Shown: positions 1-11,315 of the stretch, piece by piece
How the letters are laid out: the number at the start of each line of letters is the position of its first letter
Numbering within the stretch: the stretch's first letter is position 1
Assembly (NCBI GenBank): GCA_028023455.1
Contig: JAQFVV010012490.1
Location: 2,916,001-2,980,000, forward strand
From: Epiperipatus broadwayi
Taxonomy: Eukaryota > Onychophora > Udeonychophora > Euonychophora > Peripatidae
Length of the DNA: 64,000 bases
Direction of reading: 5' to 3'
Made by a program: the position numbers and the translations under genes
Notes under the pieces: model-generated
Told to the model about the DNA's origin: nothing
Seen by the model: only the letters and a program-made list of their open reading frames with translations
Databases searched by the model: none

Positions 1-163
1 ACAGGCTTCAATCCACTCCACACTCCAACTCTTCAACCATCCATCCAATTGAAAATCTGATGATGGAATCTCGGCCTCAGGGTGGCCTTTGAGCATTCCA
101 TCATCAGATTTTCAATTGGATGGACGGTTGAAGAGTTGGAGTGTGGAGTGGATTGAAGCCTGT
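1..163. repeat. Fold-back inverted repeat, 69-bp arms (family A)
   Basis: Positions 1-69 and 95-163 are reverse complements over 69 bp with one mismatch, around a 25-bp spacer. The arm may extend beyond the window, because the related copy at 17.4 kb continues further in that direction. The same arm sequence recurs diverged at 16.85-16.93, 17.43-17.50, 44.05-44.15 and 44.31-44.37 kb, so this is an interspersed family and not a local accident. Near-identity of the arms suggests a recent event, gene conversion or an assembly fold-back artefact. Confidence 0.9.
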
Positions 164-415
164 CCATTAAACTATGAGGATAGTCTATCTTAATATATAT
201 CTGAGCACTTATACTATATATGTGTGTAAAGATGATAGTCTGAACCAACTGATGATTGCTGGTTTAGCATGAAATACGTATATTGGTGATTATTTATCTT
301 TTCAGCATATATGTGTTTAGGTGTATCAGTGTTATTAGATAGAGTGGAGAGAGGTGGGTGGTGTGAAAGTCTGTGCTCATATACCCTATATTATTAACAG
401 CTATGTTATGGTTTC
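164..415 (+). mobile_element. Family A ribozyme-bearing repeat, body
   Basis: This is the single-copy continuation of the right arm. It matches diverged copies at 16.92-17.11 kb (same strand), 17.21-17.43 kb (opposite strand), 43.92-44.05 kb (opposite) and 44.37-44.59 kb (same). Shared landmarks include a TGAGCAC..TATATATGTGTG stretch, the hammerhead-like core at 244-287 and a TTATCTTTT block after it. It has no open reading frame of note, so it is non-autonomous. The right end near 410 is estimated from where similarity fades (GAAAGTCT..). Confidence 0.65.
244..287 (+). ncRNA. Hammerhead-like ribozyme motif, family A
   Basis: The conserved core CTGATGA (249-255) is followed by a stem II with TGCT/AGCA arms (the innermost pair is a T.T mismatch), then GAAA (271-274). 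Stem III can form from ATACGTAT (274-281), which is self-complementary. The predicted cleavage residue is A282. Stem I pairs ACCAA (244-248) with TTGGT (283-287) over 5 perfect base pairs. This order is the type I hammerhead arrangement. The terminal triplet TAT-A obeys the NUH rule but is weaker than GUC. Activity is inferred only. Confidence 0.55.
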
Positions 416-2480
416 CAATAACAAAAATGAAAAACAGATATTTTCAATAGCTTAGAATATTAGCCATAACTGGTGTTTAAAATAAACTTTATTATGACAG
501 GTATTTGTTTAATGATATGACAAAATACAGAGAAAATGATTAAATTATTTAAAATTCGACATTATTGTGCATTTCCACTATTAACGATAGATTTAAAATA
601 ATTATTCTCATTTAGAAAGACATAAAGATAGAGTGAAAAAAAAAACCAGAGAAATTGTTATTTGTCTTTAAGATTGATATTATTTTTTTACATTATTAGA
701 AATGTAGTGATTAAATAAGAGCAATTTTAGAGCCATAAGAAATTAATTAAGACAATATAAATTAAATTTGTTCATCAGTTGAATTTGTGAATCTAAATTA
801 TGAAATATTTGACTGAGCTTAAATATATGAATCAATTAAAACAATATAATTAATGTATTTATTTGTAATTAACTTTGAAAAACAATCATTTAATTAAAGC
901 ACTTAATAAATTAATAATAAAACAATATGTTTACCAAACATCATCAATTATATTATATTTTATTTTTCTAATTCAAATCTTAAGTTATTTAAGTAATTCA
1001 TTGAACTAAAGTTGCAGATTGGAAAGATGTAAATGGAAATTTGAAGAAAAGAGATAATTATTCACCAGCACTTGCAAGAAAAAATCAAAGTCACTGATAA
1101 AATAACTAATTGTTACAGCAGATAAAATTATAAAGATTATTATTATTCATTTGCAATTCTAAACTTATGTCAACTATAATTTATGTCAGTAAATATATTA
1201 AAATGATAAACTTTTCCAAGCCATGTAAACCCTGCAAAAAGTAGGAAGGAAAGACATCCAAATAAAGTTTTTAATGACTAAGAAGAAAATGCCATAATTC
1301 ACTAAATTGTGAGTTTGTGAAATAGTTGACTTTTCTATAATATACTGCCTGTCACAAAACTGAATACTAGAAAAATAAGAAAACCAAGAATAAATGCTAA
1401 AGAAAGCAGCAAAAAAGAAAACCAGAAAGAGAACTGATTTGAAAAGTATATACTACATTTGAGAGCTCTGATAAACTTCCATGAACTATTATAATACAAG
1501 TACAAACTGGAGACATGAATTTAAATGTTATATTATTTAACAATATATATTTTAAAAACACCTTAGTTAATCTAGAAATATTTTAACTTTGAATCTTTTT
1601 TTTTGTAACTTTTAACATTTCTAATTATTTTTTGTTTTAAAATCTAATATTTATCATATTCTTAAATGTCATAGTGAAATACACAGATTTAATCTTTAAA
1701 TTAATGTGTAGCACACACATGCCTCAACACTGCTTTATTTTAGATTAGAATCATAGAATGCATTAAAGAACATTATGTGTATGTTATAATAACATTTGTT
1801 TTATTTATAATATTTATTTTATTGTTATTTAATATCTGTGTAAATACACTTTAATTTTATTATGAAATTACAGTGTAACATACACATACCTTGCTATAGT
1901 AGATAGTAAATTTAATAGCATATTTGGTTTCATTTTTTTTTAGTAATTGATGGTACAGATTGATGGATGTGTGCAGATTTACAGTTATTAATTGCAATAT
2001 ATTTAATTAACTTGTTTTATAGTAAACTGTATTTATTATATTGTCGATTTATATGTGCTATATAATATTAAACTTTTAATAAATTTAAGATCTGATTCAG
2101 ATATAATTCTTACCCTCTATAATGTATTTTATACAGTCATATATTCTTTATATTTATGTGATATTTGGTACATCATAAATAAATAGTTCTACTCTAAAGG
2201 CTAAATTAGATAATCAGGAAATGTAAGCTATGTGTAGTATTGGAAGGGTAACAAGAAATAATGAAGTCATTCTATCTAAAAGCAATAGTAGTTTCCTCTT
2301 GCAAGGATTAAAGCTGTGTTTAAAAAATGAAAGTTAATTTTATTATGAAATTCTTTCTATATGATTGTATAAACCTGGTACTTTAATCATCTGGGTATCT
2401 AAATTATGTCCCATGAAAGTGTGAACACTTGGATTTTTTACATCAGCACCAGTTATTAGATGTATGTCTATTGGTCTCAA
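416..2480. other. AT-rich non-coding stretch, nothing recognised
   Basis: Very AT-rich sequence with short A/T runs. I saw no reading frame, RNA gene or repeat arm that I could support in this interval. Confidence 0.5.
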
Positions 2481-3500
2481 CTTCATTTATGCATGTTGAT
2501 TGACATACCAATGTGTGGTGAAGCACAATTGAAATATTTTTTTGTCCACAACTTTGTTACATAAATTGAAATAAATATAGGTGAATTCACTTTACTCCAA
2601 CTTTGTACCTCATAATATTTAAGGGGGGGGGGACCCAAAAATAGCCAGAATTTTCTAATAAAAAATCTGTATTTATGTTTAGGTGTTATAAATTGAATAC
2701 CTTTAAATGAACAGTCCATTTAATGCAATGTACTGGTCTAAACATGTTTTTCACTTTTTGAAGTAGTCCAGAAATTTTTGCAAAGTGATATCTTTTAATG
2801 CCTGCATTGTTTATTTTCTTCACAACTTCTAAGTCTGCACAAAAAAAATTGAGATATTTTTTCATTCAAGGGAATAAAAAGAAGTATTGCTGAGTGAGAT
2901 TAATATGGCTGATGGATAAGCTGGATTATTATGAATTTAATAAAAATTGTTTCATACTCAAAGTTTTGTGTATTAGTGCATTGTCATGGTAAAGTTTTTT
3001 CTCTTCATTAAGCCAAAAATGGGGCATTTTTGTTTTACTAAATCATGCAAACTTGTGAAAACTTGTAGGTTTTAAATGACTGGTTATTACAGACAATTTT
3101 TGAATGGTCAATACCATTTGCATTAAAAAAAATCAGCATCATTTTGACATCAGACTTCATTTACCCATGCTTTTCTGGAATGCGGTGACTTTGAAACTTC
3201 CCATTAAATTACTTGTAAATTTGTGCTTTTCCTAGAGAATTACCTTATAAGCTGTTTCAAGCATTACAATTGTTTTTTCTGCCATTTTCCCTTACACAAA
3301 ACAGAATTTCACATTATTTTAACTCTTCAACCATTACAAAAATTGACAAATAAGTGAGATGCACTTAACAAAAACATTTACTACAGCATAACATGACTTC
3401 TCTCAATGACAAAAGTTGGCTGATTGGTAATATAATGTGATATGGCTATTCCTTTATCAAAGTCAAGAATTTCTTAGCCAATATGCTCAGAAAAACCTGT
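2480..3500 (-). pseudogene. Mariner-type transposase relic
   Basis: Translating the minus strand gives mariner landmarks in the right order, interrupted by stops and frameshifts. They are an N-terminal piece starting MVEEL (around 3.34 kb), a short QIYK/FNGKF-like segment (around 3.2 kb), a catalytic-core segment beginning KSDVKMMLIFF (around 3.16 kb), the FFLFP motif that follows the SPDL block (around 2.87 kb), and an ALNG-like C-terminal motif (around 2.72 kb). The linker between the DNA-binding and catalytic parts is much shorter than in intact mariners, so an internal deletion is likely. Terminal inverted repeats were not resolved, so both ends are approximate. A 78-codon frame at 2483-2719 is part of the decayed tail and not a gene. 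Confidence 0.65.
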
Positions 3501-3589
3501 TAGCCACTTTATTTTCCCTTTCCATTTTCCACCATGTTTTGCCCATATTTTTCTCTATTCTACTCTAGTTTCCACAACATCATCTTTGT

Positions 3590-3805
3590 TCACTCTGTGG
3601 CCTTTATATCTAAATCTCCCTTATCTTTTTCCAAGGCCAGCATAAAGACCAAGAACTCACTTTCTGTATAATCACTTAGTTTATATTTATTCTCCCACAA
3701 CTTCATTATTTGTACTATTTCTGCTTGTAGAGATTTATATTCAATTAGCAAATGTGTAATATTTTCCATGCTTTCCTTACATAACTTGCACCCTAAATTA
3801 TGCAC
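3590..3805 (-). pseudogene. LINE ORF2 C-terminal zinc knuckle
   Basis: A 71-codon open fragment begins MHNLGCKLCKESMENITHLL. CxxC, then ten or so residues, then H, then LIE-Y corresponds to the CxxC...HLLxEC knuckle that closes many LINE ORF2 proteins. The last zinc-binding Cys is Tyr here. It is the 3'-most coding piece of the LINE. Confidence 0.65.
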
Positions 3806-4469
3806 ATTTCTCCATTTATGTGTATATTCTCTTGATGCTAATGTTTCTGATTGAGCCTTAAATTGTAAACTATTTTCCTTGTTATTATTGTAAATTAATT
3901 CAATCCAATATTCTGTTTACTTCTATATATATATATATTTAGACACTTTTTAATCTCCATACTAGTTCTCCACCTCTCCAGCTCCCTATTTTTTATTAGT
4001 ATATCTATTCTTGATTCCATTCTTTGCTACTATAGCACTTAACAATCCTCTTAACACAATTATCCTACCTTTTGTACAAGTATACTGGCATAAAGTCTTT
4101 ATTCAAATCTTTTGCATATCATACTATCTTTCTCAACCATTTTGTTGCCTGTCTTTACTCATAACTCAATTAAATACTATTTTGGCTATTCTCATACTAT
4201 TCATAAATTGAAATCTACCAAACATTTTCATTTTGCTTTTTGCATTTCTCATATAAAAACTTTATCATTGCATTTTTCTTTGCATTGTCTCCTTTACCAT
4301 GCACACATCTACCCTGAATGCATGCCTTTCTACTTCTCTTTGTATCTTTTCTAAGTAATTAACACCCCTATACTAACGCATTGTTACAATAAATTAATCC
4401 AGCTACTGCCACTCTCTTCCATGTAATTCTTGCTACATTTTATTTATTATATGAAAACACAGTTAATTA

Positions 4470-5610
4470 CTTTACCAGTCCTTTTTTCTTCTTTGCTTCA
4501 TTTATCAATTTTTTTCTCCCATTCATCTAAGCAATTTCTCTAATTACTTAAGACGATTCCCTTATCAGTCTTTTTCTTTTCTTTGCTTTATTTATCAATT
4601 TTTTCTCCCATTCATCTAAGCAATTCCTCTAATTACTTAAGAAGATTCCCAAACAAGTATCCTCATTCACTACATTTAACTTTATATTCAAGAAAAGTTC
4701 TTTCTCTTCTCTTACCCCAGCATTTATCATCATTACTTTTGATAATTTCTTCACTAAATTTGATCTCCATTTCTTTACTCCCCCTTGTCTTCAGCACAAT
4801 TTCCATATCTTCCCTACTTTCTGTGCACGAAAAAATATCATCAGCAAATAAAAGATCTAATAATATATACACTCCCTTGTATCTCTATCCCTTTTCCTAG
4901 TTTTTCTATTGCCCTCTTTAATTTTTTTCAAATATAACAAAAACAAAATAGGTGACAGATTATTCTTGCCTTAGTCCTACTCCATTTTTAATTCTAACTA
5001 ATTCTATATTTTTTAACTAATGCATATAGTAATTATTTTCATACAATTTTTTAATAAAATCCTTTAAAGCTCCATTCATTCCCAAATTTACTAAACGTAC
5101 TCATAATCTATTTACTCTATATAGACTACATATAAATGCCTAACTGTATTCCTAGTCATATCTATAAGTTGTGTGACTAAAAATAACTATCTCCTATATG
5201 ACTATCCATTCTAAAACCTACTTGCATTTCTCCCACTATATTGTTTTCTTCCATCCATTTTGCCACCCTTCTATCATCATATATGCAAAAACTTTATACA
5301 ACACTGATGTTACCACTACCGCTCTATAATTGTTTATCTTTTTATGGTACTTACCCTTGCCTCACTCATGTATTATTCCTATCTGGACATTCTTGTCTTC
5401 TGTGCCATCTTATTAAAACATGATAATAGATTTAATTTTCCCTATTTCCCAAATTCATCACTATTTCTGCTACTCATCTATCTAAACCTATTGCCTTTCC
5501 ATTTTTTAAATTCGCCCTGCCTCATTCAATTCATTTTCTGTAAAATTAATATTTCCATTACTATATCCTTTTATGTTTGTTATTACTTTGTTCTTCACAT
5601 CTAGCATTTT
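4470..5610 (-). pseudogene. LINE reverse transcriptase domain, broken
   Basis: From high to low coordinate the minus-strand frames give ENELNEA..GKAIGLD-like finger sequence (5.56-5.48 kb), YRAVVVTSVLYKVFA-like palm sequence (5.32-5.27 kb), WMEENNIVGEMQVGFR (5.25-5.2 kb), and LLDLLFADDIFSCTES (4.86-4.81 kb). The last contains the F/YADD catalytic motif intact. Many frameshifts separate the blocks. The FADD block is the clearest evidence that this is a retroelement. Confidence 0.8.
4471..4649. repeat. 89-bp tandem duplication inside the LINE
   Basis: Two consecutive units (about 4471-4560 and 4561-4649) share the block ATTTATCAATT..CTCCCATTCATCTAAGCAATT..TCTAATTACTTAAGA..GATTCCC with only a few differences. 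The duplication lies in reverse transcriptase coding sequence and would insert about 30 residues, so it postdates or accompanied loss of function. Confidence 0.85.
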
Positions 5611-5854
5611 ATTTATATCCATTACATACTTATTTACAATAGTCTCTAGTGCTTCTCTAGAGCTACACTTTTTCTTCTCATCATTTAGTAATACTATTTC
5701 TCTTTCCCCTACATTCTTTTTGTAAATACATTTTCAATTTTTTTTATTTTCATCTCTTCCATTTTCTATTAATATCCTCCAATAATTTATTATTTAATTT
5801 CATTCTCTATATATAATTATCTATTTTTGCCAACTTCCTTTAGTTAAGGTTTTT

Positions 5855-6064
5855 TCATTTAATATTTACATCTTTTTCACTTTCTTTGTTTTTAATAGCA
5901 CATTTATATTCTCTGCATGCTTTTTCCCTCTCTTTTACACTTTTACTAATTCTCACTTTTCTTTTACTTCTATTATTTTGAATAGTCTTCCCTAAAACCC
6001 TATTTGACAGTTTTTCTACTTCACCACACCAATTCTTATATTCATCCCCAACAAACTCTTCCAT
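5855..6064 (-). pseudogene. LINE EN-RT linker fragment
   Basis: A 69-codon open fragment rich in Lys/Arg/Glu (KTIQNNRSKRKVRISKSVKE). It lies between the endonuclease and reverse transcriptase pieces on the same strand. This composition is typical of the linker in LINE ORF2. It is not an independent gene. Confidence 0.6.
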
Positions 6065-6339
6065 AATTTTTTTCTACTTTTATTTTATATTCTTCTAACT
6101 TATTCTTATCATTCATCCTCTATCCACATCTTTCACTGTCATTTCTACTTTTAGTATTATTTTCCATCACATTATTAACCAGTTCTATTATAAAGAAATT
6201 ATGATCATTATTACATACTCTCGCTTCATTATCAAATACTTTAATTTTCCATATGCTATTCATTCCCCCTTTATCTAGTAAAACATAATCTATTGTGTGA
6301 AATATATTATTTCTAGATCATGTGTATTACTCCTCATAA

Positions 6340-6870
6340 ATATTTGATAAATTTTCAATGCTCAAATTCATTCACTGACAAAAAAATTTCAAAAGCTGTC
6401 CATTCTTGTTATCCAAGTCATCAATTTCTTCAATATGCCCATTCATTTTCCCTATAACTATTATTTCTTTCTCTTTTGTTTTTGAAACTCTGTATATCCT
6501 TAAATAATAATTCATATATGTTACTGTTCCACTCCATTATAGTTTGACAATCTCCAGTGGCCATGTACACTATAGCCACCCTCCATTCTTATATTCCTAT
6601 CCTTATCTCAAACCACAACTGTTCTTAACCCTTTACAGTATTTAATTATTTTTTTTGACATAACTTGAATACCACCATCCCTTTTTTATTTATTTATATT
6701 CTGCCATATAAAATTCTCAGTGTAAGTTCTCTTAAATGTGTTTCCACTACTTCCAATACCTCAAGCCTTTCATTTTTAACTGCTTTGTTTAATTCTAACC
6801 ACTTTTCTAGTCTCCTACCACTTTGCATATTCAAATATCCAATTTTAACAATTTTTTTGTTTTCTTAATA
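6340..6870 (-). pseudogene. LINE apurinic/apyrimidinic endonuclease domain, broken
   Basis: The minus-strand translation opens with KIGYLNMQSGRR (the LN motif of APE endonucleases). It continues to VVETHLRE around 6.73 kb, matching the catalytic ETH motif. After frameshifts it reads VAIVYMATGD (6.57 kb) and IIVIGKMNGHIEEID, which corresponds to the usual GDFN(x)H block. The metal/catalytic Asp of GDxN is replaced by Lys. This domain nicks target DNA for target-primed reverse transcription in intact elements. Confidence 0.75.
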
Positions 6871-7078
6871 TTCTTTTATAAATTCCTTTGACTCTTTCTT
6901 CTCTATGATATTTGTAATTAGTTTGTTTATCATTAGTTTTACAGACCCATTCCCTCTCCACTTCTACATTTATATCTGGATCAGTTATTCTTTGTTTATT
7001 TCTTACATCCCATCTATCTTTAATCTTCTTTTTAATAATACTGTAATTTAAAACCCTACCCCTCCCCCCTTATAAGTT

Positions 7079-7680
7079 TCATGAACTATAATATTTTTCA
7101 TAAATCAAACCTCCTAATGCTTCACTTCTTTGTTTTGCTAAATCTAATCCATTTTTACTGTATAACTCCCTCTTACTAATAAAAACTTCCCACCCATCCA
7201 TAAACATAACATTATTTCTGGCACATAATTTTTTTAATCTCTCATTTATAGAACATACTCTATCTAACATATTTATTGTCAAATCTTGGTAGTAATCCAA
7301 CTACTCCAACTCTTCCTTAAATTTGTTCAAACTACTAATCAATTCTATATACTCATCCATTACTCTCTCTGAAAACTATGACAAATTATTTGTCCCTACC
7401 ATAACATAAATATATCTACTCTCTTGTTTATTTATCTCATCTGTAACACCCCTATTTCTATCTCCAGGCAAACATACTCTTACATACCTATTTCTATTTT
7501 CCCATGCAATTGTATTTCCACATCCTCTAATTCGTGAGTCTTTATCAAAACTGTCTCATAGTTTACTTTTCCTAATTCTTTGATAACATTCTCTTTAACC
7601 TTCTGAACTTCCTTATCTATTTCTTTCTTATAGTTTCTATTCAGTAATTTATTGATCTGCTCACACTTCATATCTAACAC
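7079..7680 (-). pseudogene. LINE ORF1: coiled coil plus SGNH esterase, broken
   Basis: The upstream part (7480-7680) is a charged, heptad-rich segment (NRNYKKEIDKEVQKVKENVI), probably a coiled coil. It is followed by CLPGDR and then VMVGTNNLS, the GTND-type block III of SGNH hydrolases. Near the end is ELYSKNGLDLA where active members have a YxxDGLHLS-like block V. The catalytic Asp and His of that block have become Asn and Asp, so the esterase would be inactive even if translated. In-frame stops follow GTNNLS and precede the 7079-7300 frame. In related LINEs this domain belongs to the RNA-binding ORF1 protein. Confidence 0.75.
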
Positions 7681-7960
7681 TTTTAATTTTATCTCTATAT
7701 CCTTTACCTCTTTCTCTACTTACTTATTCTTTGCCTAACTATTCCCATTGAACTACTTAATCCATCATCTATATCTCTTTTCACTCTACTTAAAATGTAT
7801 CCCATTCTAACATCCTTATCTATATTTTGCTCTATTTCTCCTGACTTTCTTTTTAAATTAACTACACTTCAAAACCATTTTTTCATCTCTTTTATCACAC
7901 TTAAATATGGTCTACACAACCATACACCTTGTACATACTGTACACTCTACTAAAGCACAC

Positions 7961-10380
7961 TGATTTTGCTTCTGACCATCATACATACATACATACATTG
8001 TAGGATACAAATGCAGTCCATATTTCCTTATTTCTCCAATTCCCCTATTCTATATTTAAATTTATGATTTTTCTACCTTTCACCAAACCTCTTTATACAG
8101 ATTTTTTTTTTATAATGGTGAATGAGAAACACATGCTCTTCATATCTTACATCTCAATGTTACCCCTCTTTCTCAAATAAATCACTCTCTCCCTTTAATT
8201 TAAAAAAAAAAAGCAAACCTCCTAAAATCCAACTAATCTTATGTATGCCTTGGTTTTAAGGCCTCATCACAGTAAGCACAAAAAATATTTTTATATATAT
8301 TTAAAATAACGGCATCTCAAATTGCTTTTCAAATGTTAGCAATATTTTTCTTGGCTTTCCATAGCCAATTAAATCTATATGTCTGTGCTCCAACTCTCTT
8401 TTCTCATCTACTCTCTAAACAAATAGTCTCCAACAACAGAAATTTTTATCTAGATGTTATTAAAAATGTATAAAACTCTAACTTATTTTGTGGAACAAAA
8501 ATCAGCCACATCAGCACAGCAAGACAATATAAGTTAAGTTGCAGGGGATTGCTGCAAGAGGCATCTAGTAACAGAAGCATGTAGAACAATGTGCTGGTTT
8601 TCCAGAGAACAATTCTGTTTATTTTTGGATACCCCCTCATATATAATCAGATATTATTTTCATTATTAATTCAATAGTTGAATAGGTGAGGGAAAAAATG
8701 ATAAATCAATTTTAGGTATCAGAATTTCTTTACATGCTGTTATAAAAAATGAGATTTGAAAAGCAAAGAATAAATGTAATAATACTGTATACAAATGCTT
8801 AATTGTGAAGGAAAAAATATAATTTTATTTAGTGAAAGACTCAAATTTCATGACTGCCATAACTTACTTGTGTAACATTTATATTAATCTTAACCACCTC
8901 CACACATATAAATTAACTATAAAACAATTTAGCAAACATAGTATTTGTAAATTAATAAGCCTAATTAATATAGCATATTTTTATTTTGTCTTTCTTAGTT
9001 TTACAGTACTTTAATCTCTAATTTTCTAAAAAAATATTTACTATTATTGATTTTAATGCTAGGTAAAAAAAGCAAAAACTTTAAATGGCTAACTTTTTCA
9101 AAGAAAAAAGCAAAAAATAAGGGTGGGAGTGGGGTTTGTTAAATAAATTACGTGTTGCATAACAATAAATGAAAGAGAAGGGAAAATGCTAAATGTTAAT
9201 TCAATGTCCAGAAGAATGTTTTATAAGTATGTTAAAATTAGTAATTACATTAATATTTAAGTTTCAAACTGCAAATAGCATAAAGGCTTGAAAAATTTAT
9301 AATAGAGAAGTAAGAGAATACATTGTTAAATTATTATTATATTTTCTTTCATCATTAATCCGAAATGAAGAGCCAAGTTAAAGATGTTGTATCTGATACA
9401 TCAAATGTTTAATTATAAGAGACATTAACCCTATTTAAAATAATAGTTTGAATGGCTTTAAAAATAAATAAACACTCACATGCAAAAATATTTAAGACTG
9501 TAACTTTATATAAGAGGAAATCTATTTTTTTCATTATTGTTATTATAATAGAAATGTATAAGTCATTCGAATGCAAAACATTGTATTGCATCAGCTATAT
9601 GTAATATTTTATTTTATTCTTTGCACGTATTTAACAAGAATGAAATGAAATGTTATATTTTTGATGCAATTTAAAATAACATTTCCTCACTTCATATAAA
9701 ATAGATAATTTCATTGTAATTAATATTTACCATTTTGAAATTAAATTTCATACTTTTTTTTTAAAAAAAAATGCTATAGATACAATATTTTGTTTGAAAC
9801 TCTCTTAAATAAATGAATAATATATCATTTGCAGTTATCAAAGCATTAAATACTGCTGTATGTGGGTATTTTTTAGGTATATAAAATATAATAATTATTT
9901 TGCTAAAATGCAGATTTTTATTAAATAGAGCACATTTGTGAAAGAAATTAGTGATCAATATAATTTTAAATAAAATTGTACATTTGACTGAATATCAGTT
10001 ATTTATATTTTGAACTAAGTTTTATTTTAGAACTAGTTAAAATAATAGTTCAAACTGTTTGTGGTTTTAAATTTATTTTATAACACTATGTCTAATCATT
10101 ATTTGAATAATGTGAACATTTATTCCATACATATAAATTGAATATCTACTGTATATATATTTTTCATGATTTGAGGACTTATAGGAGTTGCATGAATATT
10201 TGTGATTAGAAATTTGAATATGGACTGAGAAAAGCTTAAATTTTTTTCAAATTCTGACTAGATTTAGAATTTTTTTCAGGTAGATGACCAGGAAAGGATT
10301 CAGCTAGTCATAATTATGGTGAGAAGAGAAAGATGAAAATAAAAACTTGTAAAAAATTAATGTTTAATTATAATAATAAA
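7961..10380. other. AT-rich stretch without a supported gene
   Basis: It holds a short CATA microsatellite around 7980-8000, A/T runs near 8.10, 8.20 and 9.76 kb, and scattered 60-66-codon frames with no recognisable domain. Nothing further is supported. Confidence 0.45.
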
Positions 10381-10532
10381 AAAAAACAAGTCATATATAA
10401 CGTGAATTACTTTTAATAAGCTTGTAATTACAAAAAATGCAATACAGAGAGCATATCAATAGCTGAAACAAGCTCTTAATTAATAAGAGCAGTATGAGAA
10501 AATATTAAAAATCTCTATCCAGAACACTCTCT

Positions 10533-10578
10533 TCTTCAGACCAACTGGTTTCAAGCTTATGGTTCACGTCAGTGGAGA
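10533..10578 (-). ncRNA. Hammerhead-like motif, family B left arm
   Basis: Read on the minus strand it runs TCTCCA (one side of stem I), CTGACG, a weak stem II region, GAAA, then ACC-AGTT-GGT (3-bp stem III with a tetraloop), cleavage residue C, and TGAAGA closing stem I with 5 of 6 pairs. Stem III is better formed than in the other families. The core position corresponding to A9 is T, so cleavage activity may be lost. Confidence 0.4.
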
Positions 10579-10976
10579 GCTAGAATATTTGGACACTAGA
10601 CCTAAAATATCAACTCAAAACTCAGCACTTATTTCATGCATATATTTAAGTAGAAACTCTGAAATTTTCAGACATGAAAATGTCTTTAAATCCAGCTAAC
10701 TAACTTATTACAAGCTTATTAAAAGTAATGTCACGTTATATATGACTTGCTTTTTTGATTATTATAATTTTACCTTTAAGACTTTGGCTATGCTGAGGCT
10801 ATTAAAATATGGTAGATCTGAATTTAGTTCACTCCCATATAGGTATTTAAGTTAGATAGCTGAATTTAAAGACATTTTCATGTCCGAAAATTTCAGAGTT
10901 TCTACTTAAATATATGTATGAAATAAGTGCTGAATTTTGAGTTGATATTTAAGGTCTAGTGTTTGAATATTCTAGC

Positions 10977-11022
10977 TCTCCACTGACGTGAGCCATAAGC
11001 TTGAAACCAGTTGGTCTGAAGA
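10977..11022 (+). ncRNA. Hammerhead-like motif, family B right arm
   Basis: Mirror copy of the motif at 10533-10578, on the plus strand: CTGACG at 10983-10988, stem II GAGC-CATAA-GCTT, GAAA at 11003-11006, ACC-AGTT-GGT stem III, GTC ending at 11016, then TGAAGA. It has the same A9-to-T change as its partner, so the defect predates or was copied during the inversion. Confidence 0.45.
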
Positions 11023-11184
11023 TGAGAGTGTTCTGGATAGAGATTTTAAATATTTTCTAATACTGCACTTATTAATTAAGAGCTTGTTTGAGCTATTGGT
11101 ACACTCTCTGTGTTGCATTTTTTTAATGTTTAATTTTAATATATTTTTAATATCTAATAAATAATAATAACAACTATAATGCTT

Positions 11185-11315
11185 TATGTGATTTGGGGTC
11201 ATGGTGAGATGACAGATGATTCTGGAACTCAAGATCCATAGATTGCATCCTAGCTCTGTTTCTTTCAGTGCTTAAAATTCTTTTGAATTTCTGAGCAATA
11301 AATCATGTAATCATC
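11185..11315 (+). mobile_element. Degenerate tRNA-derived SINE copy
   Basis: The head carries TGGTGAGATGACAG and a B-box-like CCATAGATTGCATCC. The tail CAGTGCTTAAAATTCTTTTG..CTGAGCAATAAATC matches the tail of the element at 12.75-12.90 kb. Shared tails behind diverged tRNA-like heads are the hallmark of one SINE family. Both copies are old. Confidence 0.45.

Larger units (their letters stand above)
3540..7960 (-). mobile_element. Degenerate non-LTR retrotransposon (LINE)
   Basis: On the minus strand the pieces appear in LINE order from high to low coordinate: ORF1 with coiled coil and SGNH hydrolase (about 7.7-7.08 kb), apurinic endonuclease (6.87-6.34 kb), linker (6.06-5.86 kb), reverse transcriptase (5.6-4.5 kb) and a C-terminal CxxC..H zinc knuckle (3.8-3.6 kb). 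All are broken by stops and frameshifts, so the element is dead. An esterase-bearing ORF1 is known from CR1/L2/Rex1-type LINEs, which suggests but does not establish the clade. The plus strand is strikingly pyrimidine-rich here, reflecting the purine-rich sense strand. The boundary with the mariner relic lies around 3.50-3.56 kb. Confidence 0.85.
10385..11133. mobile_element. Fold-back element, family B, with paired hammerhead-like motifs
   Basis: The left arm (about 10437-10700) and right arm (about 10861-11133) are imperfect inverted repeats of about 265 bp. They share the TTTAAAGACATTTTCATGTC block, the ribozyme-like core, and an AGAGC..AATAGCT..AACAAGCTCTTAATT end motif. A second nested inverted repeat pairs 10385-10433 with 10706-10757 around CATATATAACGTGA. 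The end motif and the flank resemble family D at 45 kb. No coding capacity is visible. The ORF at 10972-11232 is spurious. Confidence 0.75.

Noticed and set aside
57-95. CTGATGATGG at 57-66 as a second hammerhead core in family A
   Set aside because: No GAAA downstream and no stem. It is part of the inverted-repeat arm.
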